This document shows, piece after piece, positions 1-9,838 of a stretch of 64,000 bases of DNA. The notes beneath the pieces are model-generated. The model was not told the origin of the DNA. It made no database searches and saw only the letters and a list, made by a program, of their open reading frames with translations. Made by a program: the position numbers and the translations under genes. How positions within the stretch are numbered: position 1 is the stretch's first letter; every line of letters begins with the position of its first letter. Source of the DNA: Tenacibaculum todarodis (GTDB lineage Bacteria; Bacteroidota; Bacteroidia; Flavobacteriales; Flavobacteriaceae); assembly GCF_001889045.1 (NCBI RefSeq), contig NZ_CP018155.1, positions 62,001 through 126,000 of the forward strand. The letters run 5' to 3'.

Positions 1-264
1 ATGCCTCACGTAGAAGTAAGATCTCGTCGTGTTGGTGGAGCAACATTCCAGATTCCAATGCAAATTCGCCCGGATCGTAAAGTATCTATGGCAATTAAAT
101 GGATGATCACTTACACACGTAAGCGTAACGAGAAAACAATGGCTCAACGTTTGGCAGCAGAAGTTTTAGCAGCAGCTAAAGAAGAAGGTGCAGCGGTAAA
201 AAAGCGTACAGATACGCATAAGATGGCTGAAGCAAACAAAGCATTCTCACACTTTAGATTCTAA
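1..264 (+). CDS. rpsG: 30S ribosomal protein S7, 3' part (partial)
   Basis: These are the last 87 residues of S7, a primary 16S rRNA-binding protein of the small-subunit head that nucleates assembly and touches the E-site tRNA. The stretch [16 protein letters not shown] and the C-terminal helices ending HFRF are typical. The family is about 158 residues long, so nearly half of the gene lies before the window; the ATG at base 1 is an internal methionine codon, not the start. Only 3 bases separate its stop from fusA, as expected for the str operon (rpsL-rpsG-fusA). Confidence 0.97.
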   Translation: MPHVEVRSRRVGGATFQIPMQIRPDRKVSMAIKWMITYTRKRNEKTMAQRLAAEVLAAAKEEGAAVKKRTDTHKMAEANKAFSHFRF

Positions 265-267
265 GAA

Positions 268-2385
268 ATGGCTAGAGATTTAAAATTTACAAGAAATATT
301 GGTATTGCTGCACATATTGATGCAGGAAAAACAACAACAACAGAACGTGTATTGTACTATACAGGTGTTTCACATAAAATTGGTGAAGTACATGATGGTG
401 CAGCTACAATGGACTGGATGGAGCAAGAGCAAGAAAGAGGTATTACAATTACTTCTGCAGCTACAACTTGTGAGTGGAAGTTTCCATTAGAAAATGGAGA
501 AGCAACTCCAGAAACTAAAGGATATCACTTTAATATTATTGATACTCCAGGTCACGTTGATTTTACAGTAGAAGTAAATAGATCATTAAGAGTTCTTGAT
601 GGTTTAGTTTTCTTGTTTAGTGCAGTTGATGGTGTTGAGCCTCAGTCTGAAACTAACTGGAGATTAGCTGATAATTATAAAGTACCTAGAATTGGTTTCG
701 TTAATAAAATGGACCGTCAAGGATCTGACTTTTTAGGAGTTTGTCAACAAGTAAAAGACATGTTAAAATCTAACGCGGTGCCAATCGTTTTAAATATTGG
801 TGACGAAGACGAATTTAAAGGTGTTATTGATTTAGTAAAAAACCGTGCTATCGTATGGCACGATGCAACTCAAGGAGCAACTTTCGATATTATCGAAATT
901 CCTGAGGATATGAAAGAAGAAGCTCGTAAGTACCGTGCACTTTTAATTGAAGAAGTAGCAAGTTATGATGAGAATCTTTTAGAAAAATTCATGGAAGATG
1001 AAGATTCTATTACAGAAGAAGAAGTGCATGCTGCACTTAGAGCTGCTGTAATGGATATGGCAATTATTCCTATGGTTTGTGGATCTGCATTTAAAAATAA
1101 AGGTGTTCAGTTCTTATTAGATGCTGTGTGTCGTTATTTACCTTCTCCTTTAGATAAGGAAGCAATTGTAGGTACAAACCCAGATAATGGTGAAGAGATT
1201 TCTCGTAAACCAGATGTAAAAGAACCATTTGCAGCATTAGCATTTAAGATTGCTACGGATCCTTTCGTAGGTCGTTTAGCATTTTTTAGATCGTATTCTG
1301 GTCGTTTAGACGCAGGTTCTTACGTTTTAAATAACCGCTCAGGTAAAAAAGAACGTATTTCTCGTATCTATCAGATGCATGCTAACAAGCAAAATGCTAT
1401 TGATTATATCGAAGCAGGAGATATTGGTGCAGCAGTAGGTTTTAAATCTATTAAAACTGGAGATACATTATCAGATGAAAAACATCCAATAGTTTTAGAA
1501 TCTATGGACTTCCCAGATCCAGTAATTGGTATTGCGGTTGAACCTAAAACTAAAGCAGATGTAGATAAATTAGGTATGTCTTTAGCAAAATTAGCTGAAG
1601 AAGATCCAACATTTACTGTTAGAACAGACGAAGCTTCAGGGCAAACTATTATCTCAGGAATGGGAGAGTTGCACTTAGACATTATTGTTGATCGTTTAAA
1701 ACGTGAATTTAAAGTTGAAGTTAACGAAGGTCAACCTCAAGTAGAGTACAAAGAAGCTATTACTGCTTCTGCAGATCATAGAGAAGTTTACAAGAAACAA
1801 TCTGGTGGACGTGGTAAATTTGCTGACATTGTATTTACAATGGAGCCAGCAGATGAAGGTGTACAAGGTTTACAGTTTGAATCTGTTATTAAAGGTGGTA
1901 ATGTCCCTAAAGAATTTGTTCCTTCTGTAGAGAAAGGTTTCAAAGAAGCTATGAACAATGGTCCTTTAGCAGGTTATGAAATGGATTCTATGAAAGTAAC
2001 TTTAAAAGATGGATCTTTCCACCCTGTGGATTCTGATCAATTATCTTTTGAATTAGCTGCAAAAATGGGCTTTAAAGCTGCTTCTAAAGCTGCAAGAGCT
2101 AAAATTATGGAGCCAATCATGAAGTTAGAAGTGTTAACTCCTGAGGAAAACATGGGAGATATTGTAGGAGATTTAAATAGAAGACGTGGTCAAGTATCTG
2201 ATATGTCAGATAGAGCAGGTTCTAAAGTTGTAAAAGCAACAGTTCCATTATCAGAAATGTTTGGATATGTTACAGCATTAAGAACAATGTCTTCTGGTAG
2301 AGCAACTTCTACTATGGAATTTTCTCACTATGCAGAAACACCTTCTAATGTATCAGAGGAAGTAATTGCAAAAGCTAAAGGATAA
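268..2385 (+). CDS. fusA: elongation factor G
   Basis: EF-G is the translational GTPase that moves tRNA and mRNA through the ribosome after peptide transfer and helps recycle ribosomes. The 705 residues match the family's usual length. Visible G-domain motifs are AHIDAGKTT (residues 15-23), RGITI of switch I (57-61), DTPGH (92-96) and NKMD (146-149); the domain IV/V end is complete. Translation starts 3 bases after rpsG. rpsJ follows after 18 bases, so fusA and rpsJ are probably co-transcribed, and the unit then ends at the hairpin after rpsJ. Confidence 0.98.
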   Translation: MARDLKFTRNIGIAAHIDAGKTTTTERVLYYTGVSHKIGEVHDGAATMDWMEQEQERGITITSAATTCEWKFPLENGEATPETKGYHFNIIDTPGHVDFTVEVNRSLRVLDGLVFLFSAVDGVEPQSETNWRLADNYKVPRIGFVNKMDRQGSDFLGVCQQVKDMLKSNAVPIVLNIGDEDEFKGVIDLVKNRAIVWHDATQGATFDIIEIPEDMKEEARKYRALLIEEVASYDENLLEKFMEDEDSITEEEVHAALRAAVMDMAIIPMVCGSAFKNKGVQFLLDAVCRYLPSPLDKEAIVGTNPDNGEEISRKPDVKEPFAALAFKIATDPFVGRLAFFRSYSGRLDAGSYVLNNRSGKKERISRIYQMHANKQNAIDYIEAGDIGAAVGFKSIKTGDTLSDEKHPIVLESMDFPDPVIGIAVEPKTKADVDKLGMSLAKLAEEDPTFTVRTDEASGQTIISGMGELHLDIIVDRLKREFKVEVNEGQPQVEYKEAITASADHREVYKKQSGGRGKFADIVFTMEPADEGVQGLQFESVIKGGNVPKEFVPSVEKGFKEAMNNGPLAGYEMDSMKVTLKDGSFHPVDSDQLSFELAAKMGFKAASKAARAKIMEPIMKLEVLTPEENMGDIVGDLNRRRGQVSDMSDRAGSKVVKATVPLSEMFGYVTALRTMSSGRATSTMEFSHYAETPSNVSEEVIAKAKG

Positions 2386-2403
2386 TTTACTAAATAGATT
2401 AAG

Positions 2404-2709
2404 ATGAGTCAAAAAATTAGAATAAAATTAAAGTCTTACGATTACAATTTAGTAGATAAATCTGCTGAAAAAATCGTAAAGACGGTAAAAAGTACTGGTG
2501 CTGTAGTTAACGGACCAATACCATTACCAACAAATAAAAAGATTTTCACTGTATTACGTTCACCACACGTAAACAAAAAATCTAGAGAACAATTTCAATT
2601 ATCTGCTTACAAGCGTTTGTTAGATATCTATAGTTCTTCTTCGAAGACTATTGATGCGCTAATGAAACTTGAATTACCAAGTGGAGTAGAAGTAGAAATT
2701 AAAGTTTAA
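2404..2709 (+). CDS. rpsJ: 30S ribosomal protein S10
   Basis: S10 is a small-subunit head protein; in many bacteria it also joins the NusB antitermination complex. The 101 residues have the family's full length, with the conserved [15 protein letters not shown] segment in the middle and the [11 protein letters not shown] end. It heads the S10 operon in most bacteria, but here a strong terminator and a new promoter separate it from rplC, so it behaves as the last gene of the str transcript. Confidence 0.98.
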   Translation: MSQKIRIKLKSYDYNLVDKSAEKIVKTVKSTGAVVNGPIPLPTNKKIFTVLRSPHVNKKSREQFQLSAYKRLLDIYSSSSKTIDALMKLELPSGVEVEIKV

Positions 2710-2718
2710 GTAGTATCT

Positions 2719-2751
2719 AACTTTCGGTTTAATTTTGTTAAACCGAAAGTT
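2719..2751 (+). terminator. intrinsic terminator after rpsJ
   Basis: A 14-bp perfect stem (2719-2732 with 2738-2751) closes a 5-base loop TTTTG and runs into a T-rich stretch. It should end transcripts coming from rpsG-fusA-rpsJ. The loop also supplies the upstream element of the next promoter. Confidence 0.88.
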
Positions 2752-2764
2752 TTTTATATTTTTG
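2735..2764 (+). promoter_or_regulatory. promoter of the rplC (S10) operon
   Basis: TTG at 2735-2737, a 19-base spacer and TATTTTTG at 2757-2764 fit the Bacteroidota consensus TTG-N19-TAnnTTTG. The -33 element lies in the loop of the preceding terminator. The start site predicted from the -7 spacing is about 2768, leaving a leader of roughly 230 bases before rplC. Confidence 0.75.
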
Positions 2765-2767
2765 CAC

Positions 2768-2998
2768 TCCGAATTAGTTCGGGGTAAAGTTTTTATTGAG
2801 TTTATAATCAGTAAAAACAACATGTCCAGAGGGTTTCGCGAAGGAAAAACGGTAAAATAATATTCAGAGCATGAAAATTATTTTTACGCTCTTTTTTTTT
2901 GAATAAATCCAAAGGAAAAAATGAAACATTAGTTTCAAACAATTAATTATTAATAGACGCGCTGGATTTATAATATCTAACGTCTAAAATCTAAACAA
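2768..2998 (+). promoter_or_regulatory. structured leader with internal terminator before rplC
   Basis: No gene is seen here. The leader opens with a small hairpin (CCGAA 2769-2773 with TTCGG 2778-2782). It contains a terminator-like hairpin, arms 2866-2877 and 2881-2892, with one mismatch and one G-T pair, followed directly by T8. Further on, ATAAATCC (2903-2910) can pair with GGATTTAT (2964-2971). A terminator between promoter and first gene suggests attenuation. In E. coli the S10 leader is controlled by L4, which is the second gene here; that the same holds in this organism is inference. Confidence 0.6.
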
Positions 2999-3616
2999 AT
3001 GTCTGGATTAATAGGTAGAAAAATTGGGATGACCAGCTTATTTGACGAGAACGGGAAGAATATTCCTTGTACCGTTATAGAAGCAGGTCCTTGTGTTGTT
3101 ACCCAAGTCAGAACTGAAGAAGTTGATGGATATAATGCATTACAACTTGGTTTCGATGACAAAAAAGCAAAAAGCTCTAACAAAGCGTTAGATGGTCACT
3201 TTAAAAAAGCTGGCACAACTGCAAAAAAGAAAGTCGTTGAATTTCAAGGATTTGATCAAGAGTACAAATTAGGAGATTCAATTTCAGTAGATCACTTTAC
3301 TGAAGGAGAATTCGTAGATGTATCTGGAGTTTCAAAAGGTAAAGGTTTTCAGGGAGTTGTTAAGCGTCACGGTTTTGCCGGTGTCGGTCAAGCTACTCAC
3401 GGTCAACATAACCGTTTAAGAGCACCAGGTTCTATTGGTGCTGCATCTTACCCTGCAAGAGTATTCAAAGGAATGCGCATGGCAGGTCGTATGGGTGGAG
3501 ACACAATTAAAGTTCAAAACTTAAAAGTATTAAAAGTAGTTGCTGAAAAGAACTTACTTGTTGTAAAAGGAGCAATTCCTGGTCACAAAAATGCTTTTGT
3601 AACTATTCAGAAATAA
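2999..3616 (+). CDS. rplC: 50S ribosomal protein L3
   Basis: L3 binds 23S rRNA early in assembly, and its long loop reaches toward the peptidyl-transferase centre. The 205 residues are full length; the N-terminus [15 protein letters not shown] and the loop region [15 protein letters not shown] are diagnostic. It is the first gene of the transcript from the promoter at 2757. Its TAA shares one base with the ATG of rplD (TAATG), a sign of translational coupling. Confidence 0.98.
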   Translation: MSGLIGRKIGMTSLFDENGKNIPCTVIEAGPCVVTQVRTEEVDGYNALQLGFDDKKAKSSNKALDGHFKKAGTTAKKKVVEFQGFDQEYKLGDSISVDHFTEGEFVDVSGVSKGKGFQGVVKRHGFAGVGQATHGQHNRLRAPGSIGAASYPARVFKGMRMAGRMGGDTIKVQNLKVLKVVAEKNLLVVKGAIPGHKNAFVTIQK

Positions 3617-4245
3617 TGAAGGTAGCAGTTTTAGATATTACAGGAAAAGATACTGGAAGGAAAGTTGAACTTTCTAAAGAGGTATTCGGAATAGAGCCAA
3701 ATGATCATGCTATATACTTAGATGTAAAGCAATATTTAGCTAACCAGCGTCAAGGTACTCACAAAGCAAAAGAGAGAGCTGAGATAGCAGGAAGTACAAG
3801 AAAAATTAAAAAACAAAAAGGAACTGGTACTGCAAGAGCAGGTTCTATCAAGTCTGGAGTTTTTAGAGGTGGAGGACGTATGTTCGGGCCAAGACCACGT
3901 AATTATTCTTTCAAATTGAATAAAAACTTAAAGCGTTTAGCACGTAAGTCTGCTTTAAGTATTCAAGCAAAAGATAGCAACTTAGTAGTAATTGAAGATT
4001 TCAATTTTGAAACTCCAAAGACTAAAGAGTTTGTTAGTGTATTAAAAGGATTAGGCTTAGACGCTAAAAAATCTTTATTTGTTTTAGGTAATGAAAACAC
4101 AAACGTGTATTTATCATCTCGTAACTTAAAAGGTTCTAAAGTAGTTAACGCTACAGGAATTAACACTTACAATGTATTAAATGCAAACAAAGTTGTTATT
4201 TCTGAAGGTTCTTTAGAAGGAATTGAATCTAATTTAAGTAAATAA
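3616..4245 (+). CDS. rplD: 50S ribosomal protein L4
   Basis: L4 is an early 23S-binding protein whose extended loop lines the peptide exit tunnel. The 209 residues include the basic loop with [16 protein letters not shown] and [12 protein letters not shown] near residues 70-100. In E. coli free L4 represses its own S10 operon through the leader, which makes it the natural candidate ligand for the leader upstream of rplC, though nothing here proves it. It overlaps rplC by one base and is 6 bases from rplW. Confidence 0.98.
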   Translation: MKVAVLDITGKDTGRKVELSKEVFGIEPNDHAIYLDVKQYLANQRQGTHKAKERAEIAGSTRKIKKQKGTGTARAGSIKSGVFRGGGRMFGPRPRNYSFKLNKNLKRLARKSALSIQAKDSNLVVIEDFNFETPKTKEFVSVLKGLGLDAKKSLFVLGNENTNVYLSSRNLKGSKVVNATGINTYNVLNANKVVISEGSLEGIESNLSK

Positions 4246-4251
4246 GAAGGT

Positions 4252-4542
4252 ATGAGTATTTTAATAAAACCTATTATTACAGAAAAAGCTACAAGTGACA
4301 GCGAGTTATTTAACCGTTTTACTTTTGTAGTAGATAAGAGAGCTAATAAGTTACAAATTAAAGGAGCTGTTGAAGCTGCTTATGGAGTAACTATCAATTC
4401 GGTAAAAACCATGAATTATCCTATCGAAAGAAAGACCAAATTTACCAAAAAAGGTATGGTTACAGGATTAACTGGCGGATACAAGAAAGCAATTGTACAA
4501 GTAGCTGAAGGAGAAAGCATTGATTTTTATAACAATCTTTAA
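4252..4542 (+). CDS. rplW: 50S ribosomal protein L23
   Basis: L23 sits at the exit of the peptide tunnel and forms the docking site for trigger factor and SRP. The 96-residue protein begins [14 protein letters not shown], the typical N-terminus, and carries the loop region around [14 protein letters not shown]. The length agrees with the family. It lies between rplD and rplB in the standard S10 order with short gaps. Confidence 0.97.
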   Translation: MSILIKPIITEKATSDSELFNRFTFVVDKRANKLQIKGAVEAAYGVTINSVKTMNYPIERKTKFTKKGMVTGLTGGYKKAIVQVAEGESIDFYNNL

Positions 4543-4556
4543 GAAAAAAGACACAA

Positions 4557-5381
4557 ATGTCAGTTAGAAAATTAAAACCAGTAACACCAGGTCAGCGTTT
4601 TAGAGTAGTAAATGGGTTCGACGCCATAACTACTGATAAGCCGGAGAAGTCATTATTGGCACCGAATAAAAGATCTGGAGGTCGAAACAGTCAAGGACGT
4701 ATGACAACACGTAATATAGGTGGTGGTCATAAGCAAAAATACCGTATTATCGATTTTAAGAAAGATAAGCAAGGTATTCCTGCAACAGTAAAAACTATTG
4801 AGTATGATCCAAATCGTACTGCATTTATTGCATTAGTTTTTTATGCTGATGGAGAAAAACGTTATGTAATTGCACAAAACGGATTAAAAGTAGGTCAAAC
4901 TATCGTTTCAGGTAGAGAAGCAACTCCAGAAATTGGAAATGCTTTATACTTAAGTGATATACCTTTAGGAACTACAATTTCTTGTATAGAGTTACGTCCA
5001 GGTCAAGGAGCTGTTATGGCTCGTTCAGCAGGTTCGTTTGCTCAATTAATGGCAAGAGATGGTAAGTATGCAACTGTTAAGTTACCTTCAGGTGAAACAA
5101 GATTAATCTTGTTAACTTGTATGGCAACTATTGGAGTTGTATCTAATTCAGATCATCAATTACTTGTATCTGGTAAAGCAGGTAGAAGCAGATGGTTAGG
5201 TAGAAGACCAAGAACTAACCCAGTACGTATGAATCCAGTTGATCACCCAATGGGAGGTGGTGAAGGACGTGCTTCTGGTGGGCATCCAAGATCTCGTAAC
5301 GGTATACCTGCTAAAGGTTATAAGACAAGATCTAAGACCAAAGCGAGTAATAAGTATATTATAGAACGTAGAAAAAAATAA
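4557..5381 (+). CDS. rplB: 50S ribosomal protein L2
   Basis: L2 is required for subunit association and peptidyl-transferase activity. The 274 residues are full length and include the RNA-binding [19 protein letters not shown] segment (about residues 42-60) and the near-invariant [19 protein letters not shown] block (about 222-240), whose histidine lies near the catalytic centre. The C-terminus [18 protein letters not shown] is normal. It is 3 bases upstream of rpsS. Confidence 0.98.
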   Translation: MSVRKLKPVTPGQRFRVVNGFDAITTDKPEKSLLAPNKRSGGRNSQGRMTTRNIGGGHKQKYRIIDFKKDKQGIPATVKTIEYDPNRTAFIALVFYADGEKRYVIAQNGLKVGQTIVSGREATPEIGNALYLSDIPLGTTISCIELRPGQGAVMARSAGSFAQLMARDGKYATVKLPSGETRLILLTCMATIGVVSNSDHQLLVSGKAGRSRWLGRRPRTNPVRMNPVDHPMGGGEGRASGGHPRSRNGIPAKGYKTRSKTKASNKYIIERRKK

Positions 5382-5384
5382 ACC

Positions 5385-5663
5385 ATGGCAAGATCATTAA
5401 AAAAAGGACCTTACGTTCACTATAAATTAGATAGAAAAGTGCAAGCTAGTATTGAGGCTGGAAGCAAATCTGTGATTAAAACTTGGTCAAGAGCAAGTAT
5501 GATTACTCCAGATTTCGTTGGGCAAACAATAGCAGTGCATAATGGACGTCAATTTGTTCCTGTATATGTTACAGAGAATATGGTAGGTCATAAACTAGGA
5601 GAATTTTCACCAACACGTTCATTCCGTGGACATGCAGGTGCAAAAAATAAAGGAAAAAAATAA
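5385..5663 (+). CDS. rpsS: 30S ribosomal protein S19
   Basis: S19 lies in the small-subunit head, next to S13, and takes part in the bridge to the 50S subunit. The 92 residues begin [15 protein letters not shown] and contain the conserved [29 protein letters not shown] core (about residues 30-56) and the [12 protein letters not shown] end. The gene order rplB-rpsS-rplV is canonical and the gap to rplV is 10 bases. Confidence 0.98.
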   Translation: MARSLKKGPYVHYKLDRKVQASIEAGSKSVIKTWSRASMITPDFVGQTIAVHNGRQFVPVYVTENMVGHKLGEFSPTRSFRGHAGAKNKGKK

Positions 5664-5673
5664 GTAGGAAATT

Positions 5674-6078
5674 ATGGGAAGTCGTAAACATAACATGGCA
5701 ACACAGTTAAAAGAAGCTAGAAAGACTAGAGCTTTCGCTAAAATAACTAATTGTCCTACATCACCAAGAAAAATGCGTTTGGTAGCAGATCAGGTAAGAG
5801 GTGTAGAGGTTGAAAAAGCTTTACAAATCTTAAAGTTTAGTCCAAAAGAAGCATCACGTAATTTAGAGAAATTGTTAATGTCTGCAATTGCAAACTGGCA
5901 AGCTAAAAATGAAGATGCAAGCATCGAAGATGCAGGATTATTCGTAAAATCGATTTGTGTAGATAGCGCAGGTATGTTAAAAAGATTAAGACCAGCTCCA
6001 CAAGGTCGTGCACACAGAATTCGTAAGCGTTCTAATCACGTTACTTTAGAGTTAGGTACTAAAACTAAAAGCAATTAA
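5674..6078 (+). CDS. rplV: 50S ribosomal protein L22
   Basis: L22 spans the large subunit, and its beta-hairpin forms part of the tunnel constriction. The 134 residues start [17 protein letters not shown]; flavobacterial L22 proteins usually carry this short basic N-terminal extension, which supports the upstream ATG rather than the internal ATG eight codons later. The conserved tunnel hairpin [19 protein letters not shown] lies near the C-terminus. Confidence 0.96.
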   Translation: MGSRKHNMATQLKEARKTRAFAKITNCPTSPRKMRLVADQVRGVEVEKALQILKFSPKEASRNLEKLLMSAIANWQAKNEDASIEDAGLFVKSICVDSAGMLKRLRPAPQGRAHRIRKRSNHVTLELGTKTKSN

Positions 6079-6089
6079 TCAAAGTAGAT

Positions 6090-6809
6090 ATGGGACAAAA
6101 AACAAATCCAATAGGAAATCGTTTAGGAATTATCAGAGGATGGGAATCTAACTGGTATGGTGGAAATGACTACGGAGATAAATTAGCTGAGGATAATAAA
6201 ATAAGAAAGTACGTTCGTGCTAGATTATTTAAGGCAAGTGTTTCTCGTGTAATTATTGAGCGTACGCTTAAACTTGTAACCGTTACTATCACTACTGCAA
6301 GACCTGGTATTATTATTGGGAAAGGTGGTCAAGAGGTAGACAAGTTAAAAGAAGAGCTTAAGAAAATTACAAGTAAAGAAGTTCAAATTAATATTTTTGA
6401 AATTAAACGTCCAGAAGTAGATGCAAATTTAGTTGCAGCTAGTATTGCTCGTCAAATTGAAAATAGAATTTCTTACAAGCGTGCAACTAAAATGGCTATT
6501 CAAGCAGCCATGAGAATGAATGCAGAAGGAATTAAAGTCCAACTTTCTGGTCGTTTAAACGGAGCTGAAATGGCGCGTTCTGAACACTATAAAGAAGGAA
6601 GAATTCCATTATCTACTTTTAGAGCAGATATTGATTATGCACTTGTAGAAGCTCATACACAATACGGAAGATTAGGTATTAAAGTATGGATTATGAAAGG
6701 TGAGGTTTATGGAAAACGTGAATTATCTCCATTAGTAGGTTTATCTAAACAAAAAGGTGGTCCTAAAGGTGGTGGTAACTCTAAACGTCAACCTCGCAGA
6801 AGAAAATAA
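6090..6809 (+). CDS. rpsC: 30S ribosomal protein S3
   Basis: S3 forms part of the mRNA entry channel and has helicase-like activity with S4 and S5. The KH-domain signature [14 protein letters not shown] is near residues 73-86, and the C-terminal domain ends in a basic tail ([13 protein letters not shown]). At 239 residues it has normal length. Its start, [15 protein letters not shown], is the standard one. It lies between rplV and rplP as in other S10 operons. Confidence 0.98.
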   Translation: MGQKTNPIGNRLGIIRGWESNWYGGNDYGDKLAEDNKIRKYVRARLFKASVSRVIIERTLKLVTVTITTARPGIIIGKGGQEVDKLKEELKKITSKEVQINIFEIKRPEVDANLVAASIARQIENRISYKRATKMAIQAAMRMNAEGIKVQLSGRLNGAEMARSEHYKEGRIPLSTFRADIDYALVEAHTQYGRLGIKVWIMKGEVYGKRELSPLVGLSKQKGGPKGGGNSKRQPRRRK

Positions 6810-6828
6810 TTTTTAAAAGAAATTAAAA

Positions 6829-7260
6829 ATGTTACAGCCAAAAAGAGTAAAATACCGTAAGGTACAAAAGGCGAAAGGGAATATGAATGGTAACTCTGGT
6901 AGAGGAACTCAACTTTCTAACGGAATGTTTGGGATTAAATCTTTAGATCAGAACCTTCTTACTTCTCGTCAAATAGAGGCAGCTCGTATTGCGGCAACTC
7001 GTCACATGAAAAGAGAAGGTCAGCTTTGGATTAAAATATTTCCAGACAAGCCTATTACCAAAAAACCTTTAGAGGTTCGTATGGGTAAAGGTAAAGGAGC
7101 ACCAGACCATTTTGTGTCAGTAATTAAACCAGGTAGAGTTTTGTTCGAAATTGGTGGAGTGCCAATTGATGTAGCAAAAGAAGCCTTACGTTTAGCTGCA
7201 CAAAAACTTCCTGTAAGAACGAAGTTTGTTATCGCAAGAGATTTTGATATTAACGCTTAA
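6829..7260 (+). CDS. rplP: 50S ribosomal protein L16
   Basis: L16 organises the A-site side of the large subunit and contacts aminoacyl-tRNA. The 143 residues begin [18 protein letters not shown] and carry the conserved [17 protein letters not shown] segment near residues 78-96. The length is typical for the phylum. It is 11 bases upstream of rpmC. Confidence 0.97.
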   Translation: MLQPKRVKYRKVQKAKGNMNGNSGRGTQLSNGMFGIKSLDQNLLTSRQIEAARIAATRHMKREGQLWIKIFPDKPITKKPLEVRMGKGKGAPDHFVSVIKPGRVLFEIGGVPIDVAKEALRLAAQKLPVRTKFVIARDFDINA

Positions 7261-7271
7261 TTCTAATAGAT

Positions 7272-7463
7272 ATGAAACAATCAGAAATTAAAGAATTATC
7301 TGCAGCTGACTTACAAGAAAAGCTTGGAGCGTTGAAGAAAAATTATTCGGATCTTAAGATGGCTCACGCCATTACTCCATTAGAAAATCCTTTGGAGTTA
7401 AGAAGCTTAAGAAAATCGGTTGCAAGAATTGCAACAGAATTAACCAAAAGAGAATTACAATAA
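7272..7463 (+). CDS. rpmC: 50S ribosomal protein L29
   Basis: L29 is a small helical protein beside L23 at the tunnel exit. The 63 residues start MKQSEIKELSAADLQEKL and contain the LENPLELRSLRKSVARIATEL helix, both family hallmarks. Its place between rplP and rpsQ is canonical. Confidence 0.96.
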   Translation: MKQSEIKELSAADLQEKLGALKKNYSDLKMAHAITPLENPLELRSLRKSVARIATELTKRELQ

Positions 7464-7483
7464 TTCTATAGTCAATTTTAAAG

Positions 7484-7741
7484 ATGGAAAAAAGAAATCT
7501 TAGAAAAGAGAGAATAGGTGTTGTTTCTAGTAGCAAAATGGAGAAATCTATTGTTGTTGCAGAAGTAAAGAGAGTAAAGCACCCAATGTACGGTAAATTC
7601 GTATTAAAGACGAAAAAGTATGTTGCACACGACGAACAGAATGATTGCAACGAAGGAGATACAGTTAGGATTATGGAAACACGTCCTATGAGTAAATCTA
7701 AACGTTGGAGATTAGTAGAAATCCTAGAAAGAGCTAAATAA
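7484..7741 (+). CDS. rpsQ: 30S ribosomal protein S17
   Basis: S17 is a primary 16S-binding OB-fold protein. The 85 residues include [19 protein letters not shown] near the N-terminus and the [18 protein letters not shown] block that is nearly universal in bacteria. It ends the classical S10 gene set; rplN begins one base after its stop codon, and no promoter-like sequence separates the two. Confidence 0.97.
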   Translation: MEKRNLRKERIGVVSSSKMEKSIVVAEVKRVKHPMYGKFVLKTKKYVAHDEQNDCNEGDTVRIMETRPMSKSKRWRLVEILERAK

Positions 7742-7742
7742 T

Positions 7743-8111
7743 ATGTTACAGACAGAATCAAGATTAAAAGTCGCAGATAACACTGGAGCAAAAGAAGTTT
7801 TAGTGATAAGAGTTTTAGGAGGAACAAGAAAGCGTTATGCTAGAGTAGGAGATAAAATTGTAGTTACTGTAAAGTCTGCAACTCCTAACGGATCTGTTAA
7901 AAAAGGTCAAGTTTCTAGAGCGGTAGTTGTTCGTACTAAAAAGGAAGTAAGACGTAAAGACGGATCATACATCAGATTTGATGATAATGCTTGTGTACTT
8001 TTAAATCCAACTGAGGAGATGAGAGGAACACGTGTATTTGGACCTGTTGGACGTGAATTACGTGAGAAACAATTTATGAAGATAGTATCATTAGCACCTG
8101 AAGTGCTTTAA
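7743..8111 (+). CDS. rplN: 50S ribosomal protein L14
   Basis: L14 lies at the subunit interface next to L19 and is the docking site for the silencing factor RsfS. The 122 residues start [19 protein letters not shown], the standard N-terminus, and include [22 protein letters not shown] near residues 80-100. It is the first spc-type gene here. Confidence 0.98.
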   Translation: MLQTESRLKVADNTGAKEVLVIRVLGGTRKRYARVGDKIVVTVKSATPNGSVKKGQVSRAVVVRTKKEVRRKDGSYIRFDDNACVLLNPTEEMRGTRVFGPVGRELREKQFMKIVSLAPEVL

Positions 8112-8122
8112 TATCCAATAAG

Positions 8123-8425
8123 ATGCAAAAGTTCAAAATAAAAACAGGAGATACTGTAAAAGTAATTACAGGTACTAGTAAAAATACTGAAGGAAAAGTA
8201 TTACAAATTCTTAAAGATAAGAATAGAGTAATAGTTGAAGGTGCTAACATGGTGTCTAAACACACTAAGCCAAGTGCTACAAATCCTCAAGGTGGTATCG
8301 TAAAGAAAGAAGCTTCTATTCATATTTCTAATGTTATGTTAGTAGAAGATGGTGTTGCTGTAAGAGTAGGTTATAAAGTTGATGGAGATACTAAGACTAG
8401 AGTCTCTAAAAAAACTAAAAAATAA
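8123..8425 (+). CDS. rplX: 50S ribosomal protein L24
   Basis: L24 is one of the two assembly-initiating large-subunit proteins. The KOW motif is visible in [20 protein letters not shown] near the start, followed by [19 protein letters not shown]. The length, 100 residues, is normal. The gene is 11 bases after rplN and 8 bases before rplE. Confidence 0.97.
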   Translation: MQKFKIKTGDTVKVITGTSKNTEGKVLQILKDKNRVIVEGANMVSKHTKPSATNPQGGIVKKEASIHISNVMLVEDGVAVRVGYKVDGDTKTRVSKKTKK

Positions 8426-8433
8426 TAATAATC

Positions 8434-8985
8434 ATGAGTTACGTACCAAGATTAAAAGCAGAATATAAAGAAAGAGTAATAAGTGCTCTTACTGAAGAAT
8501 TCAGTTATAAGAATGTAATGCAAGTACCTAAATTACAAAAGATAGTTGTAAGTAAAGGTGTTGGTGCTGCAATAGCTGATAAGAAATTAATAGACTACGC
8601 TTTAGAAGAGTTAGCAACTATTACAGGTCAAAAAGCAGTTTCAACTTTATCTAAGAAAGATGTTGCAAACTTCAAATTACGTAAAGGAATGCCAATTGGT
8701 GCAAAAGTTACGTTAAGAGGAGAAAAAATGTACGAATTTTTAGATAGATTAGTTACAGCTTCTTTACCACGTGTAAGAGATTTTAACGGAATTAAAGCGA
8801 ATGGTTTTGATGGTAGAGGTAATTACACATTAGGTGTTACTGAACAAATCATCTACCCAGAAATTAACATAGACCAAGTTAAGAAGATTAACGGTATGGA
8901 TATTACTTTTGTAACATCTGCAGCAACTGATAAGGAGGCTAAATCGTTATTAACTGAATTAGGTTTACCATTTAAAAAGAACTAG
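8434..8985 (+). CDS. rplE: 50S ribosomal protein L5
   Basis: L5 binds 5S rRNA and contacts the P-site tRNA. The 183 residues contain [19 protein letters not shown] near residues 34-52 and the conserved [18 protein letters not shown] block near 129-146. Full length; it precedes rpsN by 3 bases as in the spc operon of most bacteria. Confidence 0.98.
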   Translation: MSYVPRLKAEYKERVISALTEEFSYKNVMQVPKLQKIVVSKGVGAAIADKKLIDYALEELATITGQKAVSTLSKKDVANFKLRKGMPIGAKVTLRGEKMYEFLDRLVTASLPRVRDFNGIKANGFDGRGNYTLGVTEQIIYPEINIDQVKKINGMDITFVTSAATDKEAKSLLTELGLPFKKN

Positions 8986-8988
8986 AAG

Positions 8989-9258
8989 ATGGCTAAAGAA
9001 TCAATGAAAGCACGTGAGCGTAAAAGAGCAGCAACAGTTGCAAAATATGCTGAAAAACGTAAAGCTTTAAAAGAAGCTGGAGACTATGAAGGTTTACAGA
9101 AGTTACCAAAGAATGCTTCACCAGTGAGAATGCACAATCGTTGTAAATTAACTGGACGTCCAAAAGGGTATATGCGTCAGTTTGGAATATCACGTGTTAC
9201 ATTTCGTGAAATGGCTAACCAAGGATTAATTCCTGGTGTTAGAAAAGCAAGTTGGTAA
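8989..9258 (+). CDS. rpsN: 30S ribosomal protein S14, zinc-free long form
   Basis: S14 helps assemble the small-subunit head. At 89 residues this is the longer, zinc-independent type: only one cysteine (in [11 protein letters not shown]) is present and the paired CxxC motifs of the short zinc-binding form are missing. The C-terminal [29 protein letters not shown] end is typical. It is the last gene before a terminator-like hairpin that also holds the rpsH promoter. Confidence 0.97.
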   Translation: MAKESMKARERKRAATVAKYAEKRKALKEAGDYEGLQKLPKNASPVRMHNRCKLTGRPKGYMRQFGISRVTFREMANQGLIPGVRKASW

Positions 9259-9282
9259 TCAACAAAAAATAAATCTCAAAAT

Positions 9283-9320
9283 AAAAAATAGAATGTGTAT
9301 ATTTGCACGCTCTATTTTTT
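9283..9320 (+). terminator. terminator-like hairpin after rpsN with the rpsH -7 element in its loop
   Basis: AAAAAATAGA (9283-9292) pairs with TCTATTTTTT (9311-9320), and GTG/CAC (9295-9297, 9306-9308) extends the stem. The 3' arm itself supplies the T-tract. The loop contains TATATTTG (9298-9305), a perfect TAnnTTTG. Transcripts arriving from rpsN could stop here, while a transcript started from the loop lacks the 5' arm and cannot fold it. Confidence 0.6.
9298..9305 (+). promoter_or_regulatory. -7 promoter element for rpsH-rplF-rplR
   Basis: TATATTTG matches TAnnTTTG exactly. No clear TTG is seen about 19 bases upstream. The expected start near 9309 leaves a leader of about 120 bases before rpsH, in which I see no further strong structure. 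Confidence 0.6.
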
Positions 9321-9427
9321 TGAGTATAACAAATTTTAACAGATTTAAGGTTTAATTATCACAGAAGACACACTTTCTGTAAGTAGTATAGAGGTAATTA
9401 AAAACCAAAATCGCAAATCAATTTAAT

Positions 9428-9826
9428 ATGTATACAGATCCAATCGCGGATTTTCTAACTCGAGTAAGAAATGCAATTAGTGCAGGACACCGAGTAGTAG
9501 AAATTCCTGCTTCAAATTTGAAGAAGGAAATGACTAAGATTTTGTTTGATCAAGGGTACGTTTTAAGTTATCAGTTCAATGACGATAAAGTTCAAGGAAC
9601 AATTAAGATAGCTTTAAAGTATGACCGTGACACAAAAGAGTCAGTAATCAGAAAGATTCAAAGAATCTCAACTCCAGGTTTACGTAAGTACGTAGGCTCA
9701 AAAGAAATGCCAAGAGTCTTAAATGGTTTAGGTATTGCTATTGTTTCAACTTCTAAGGGTGTTATGACTAACAAGAAAGCCCGTTTAGAGAATGTTGGAG
9801 GAGAAGTTTTATGTTACGTTTATTAA
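9428..9826 (+). CDS. rpsH: 30S ribosomal protein S8
   Basis: S8 is a primary 16S-binding protein; in E. coli it is the autoregulator of the spc operon. The 132 residues begin MYTDPIADFLTRVRNAISAG and end in ATKGEVLCYVY-like sequence (here EVLCYVY), as expected. A 169-base gap with its own promoter separates it from rpsN, so the spc operon is split here in a way that gives rpsH and downstream genes independent expression. Confidence 0.98.
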   Translation: MYTDPIADFLTRVRNAISAGHRVVEIPASNLKKEMTKILFDQGYVLSYQFNDDKVQGTIKIALKYDRDTKESVIRKIQRISTPGLRKYVGSKEMPRVLNGLGIAIVSTSKGVMTNKKARLENVGGEVLCYVY

Positions 9827-9838
9827 TCACTTTGTACA

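Noticed and set aside
7372..7827. 151-codon minus-strand frame across rpmC, rpsQ and rplN
   Set aside because: It is antisense to three certain ribosomal protein genes and its Leu-rich content is a by-product of their Lys/Glu codons.
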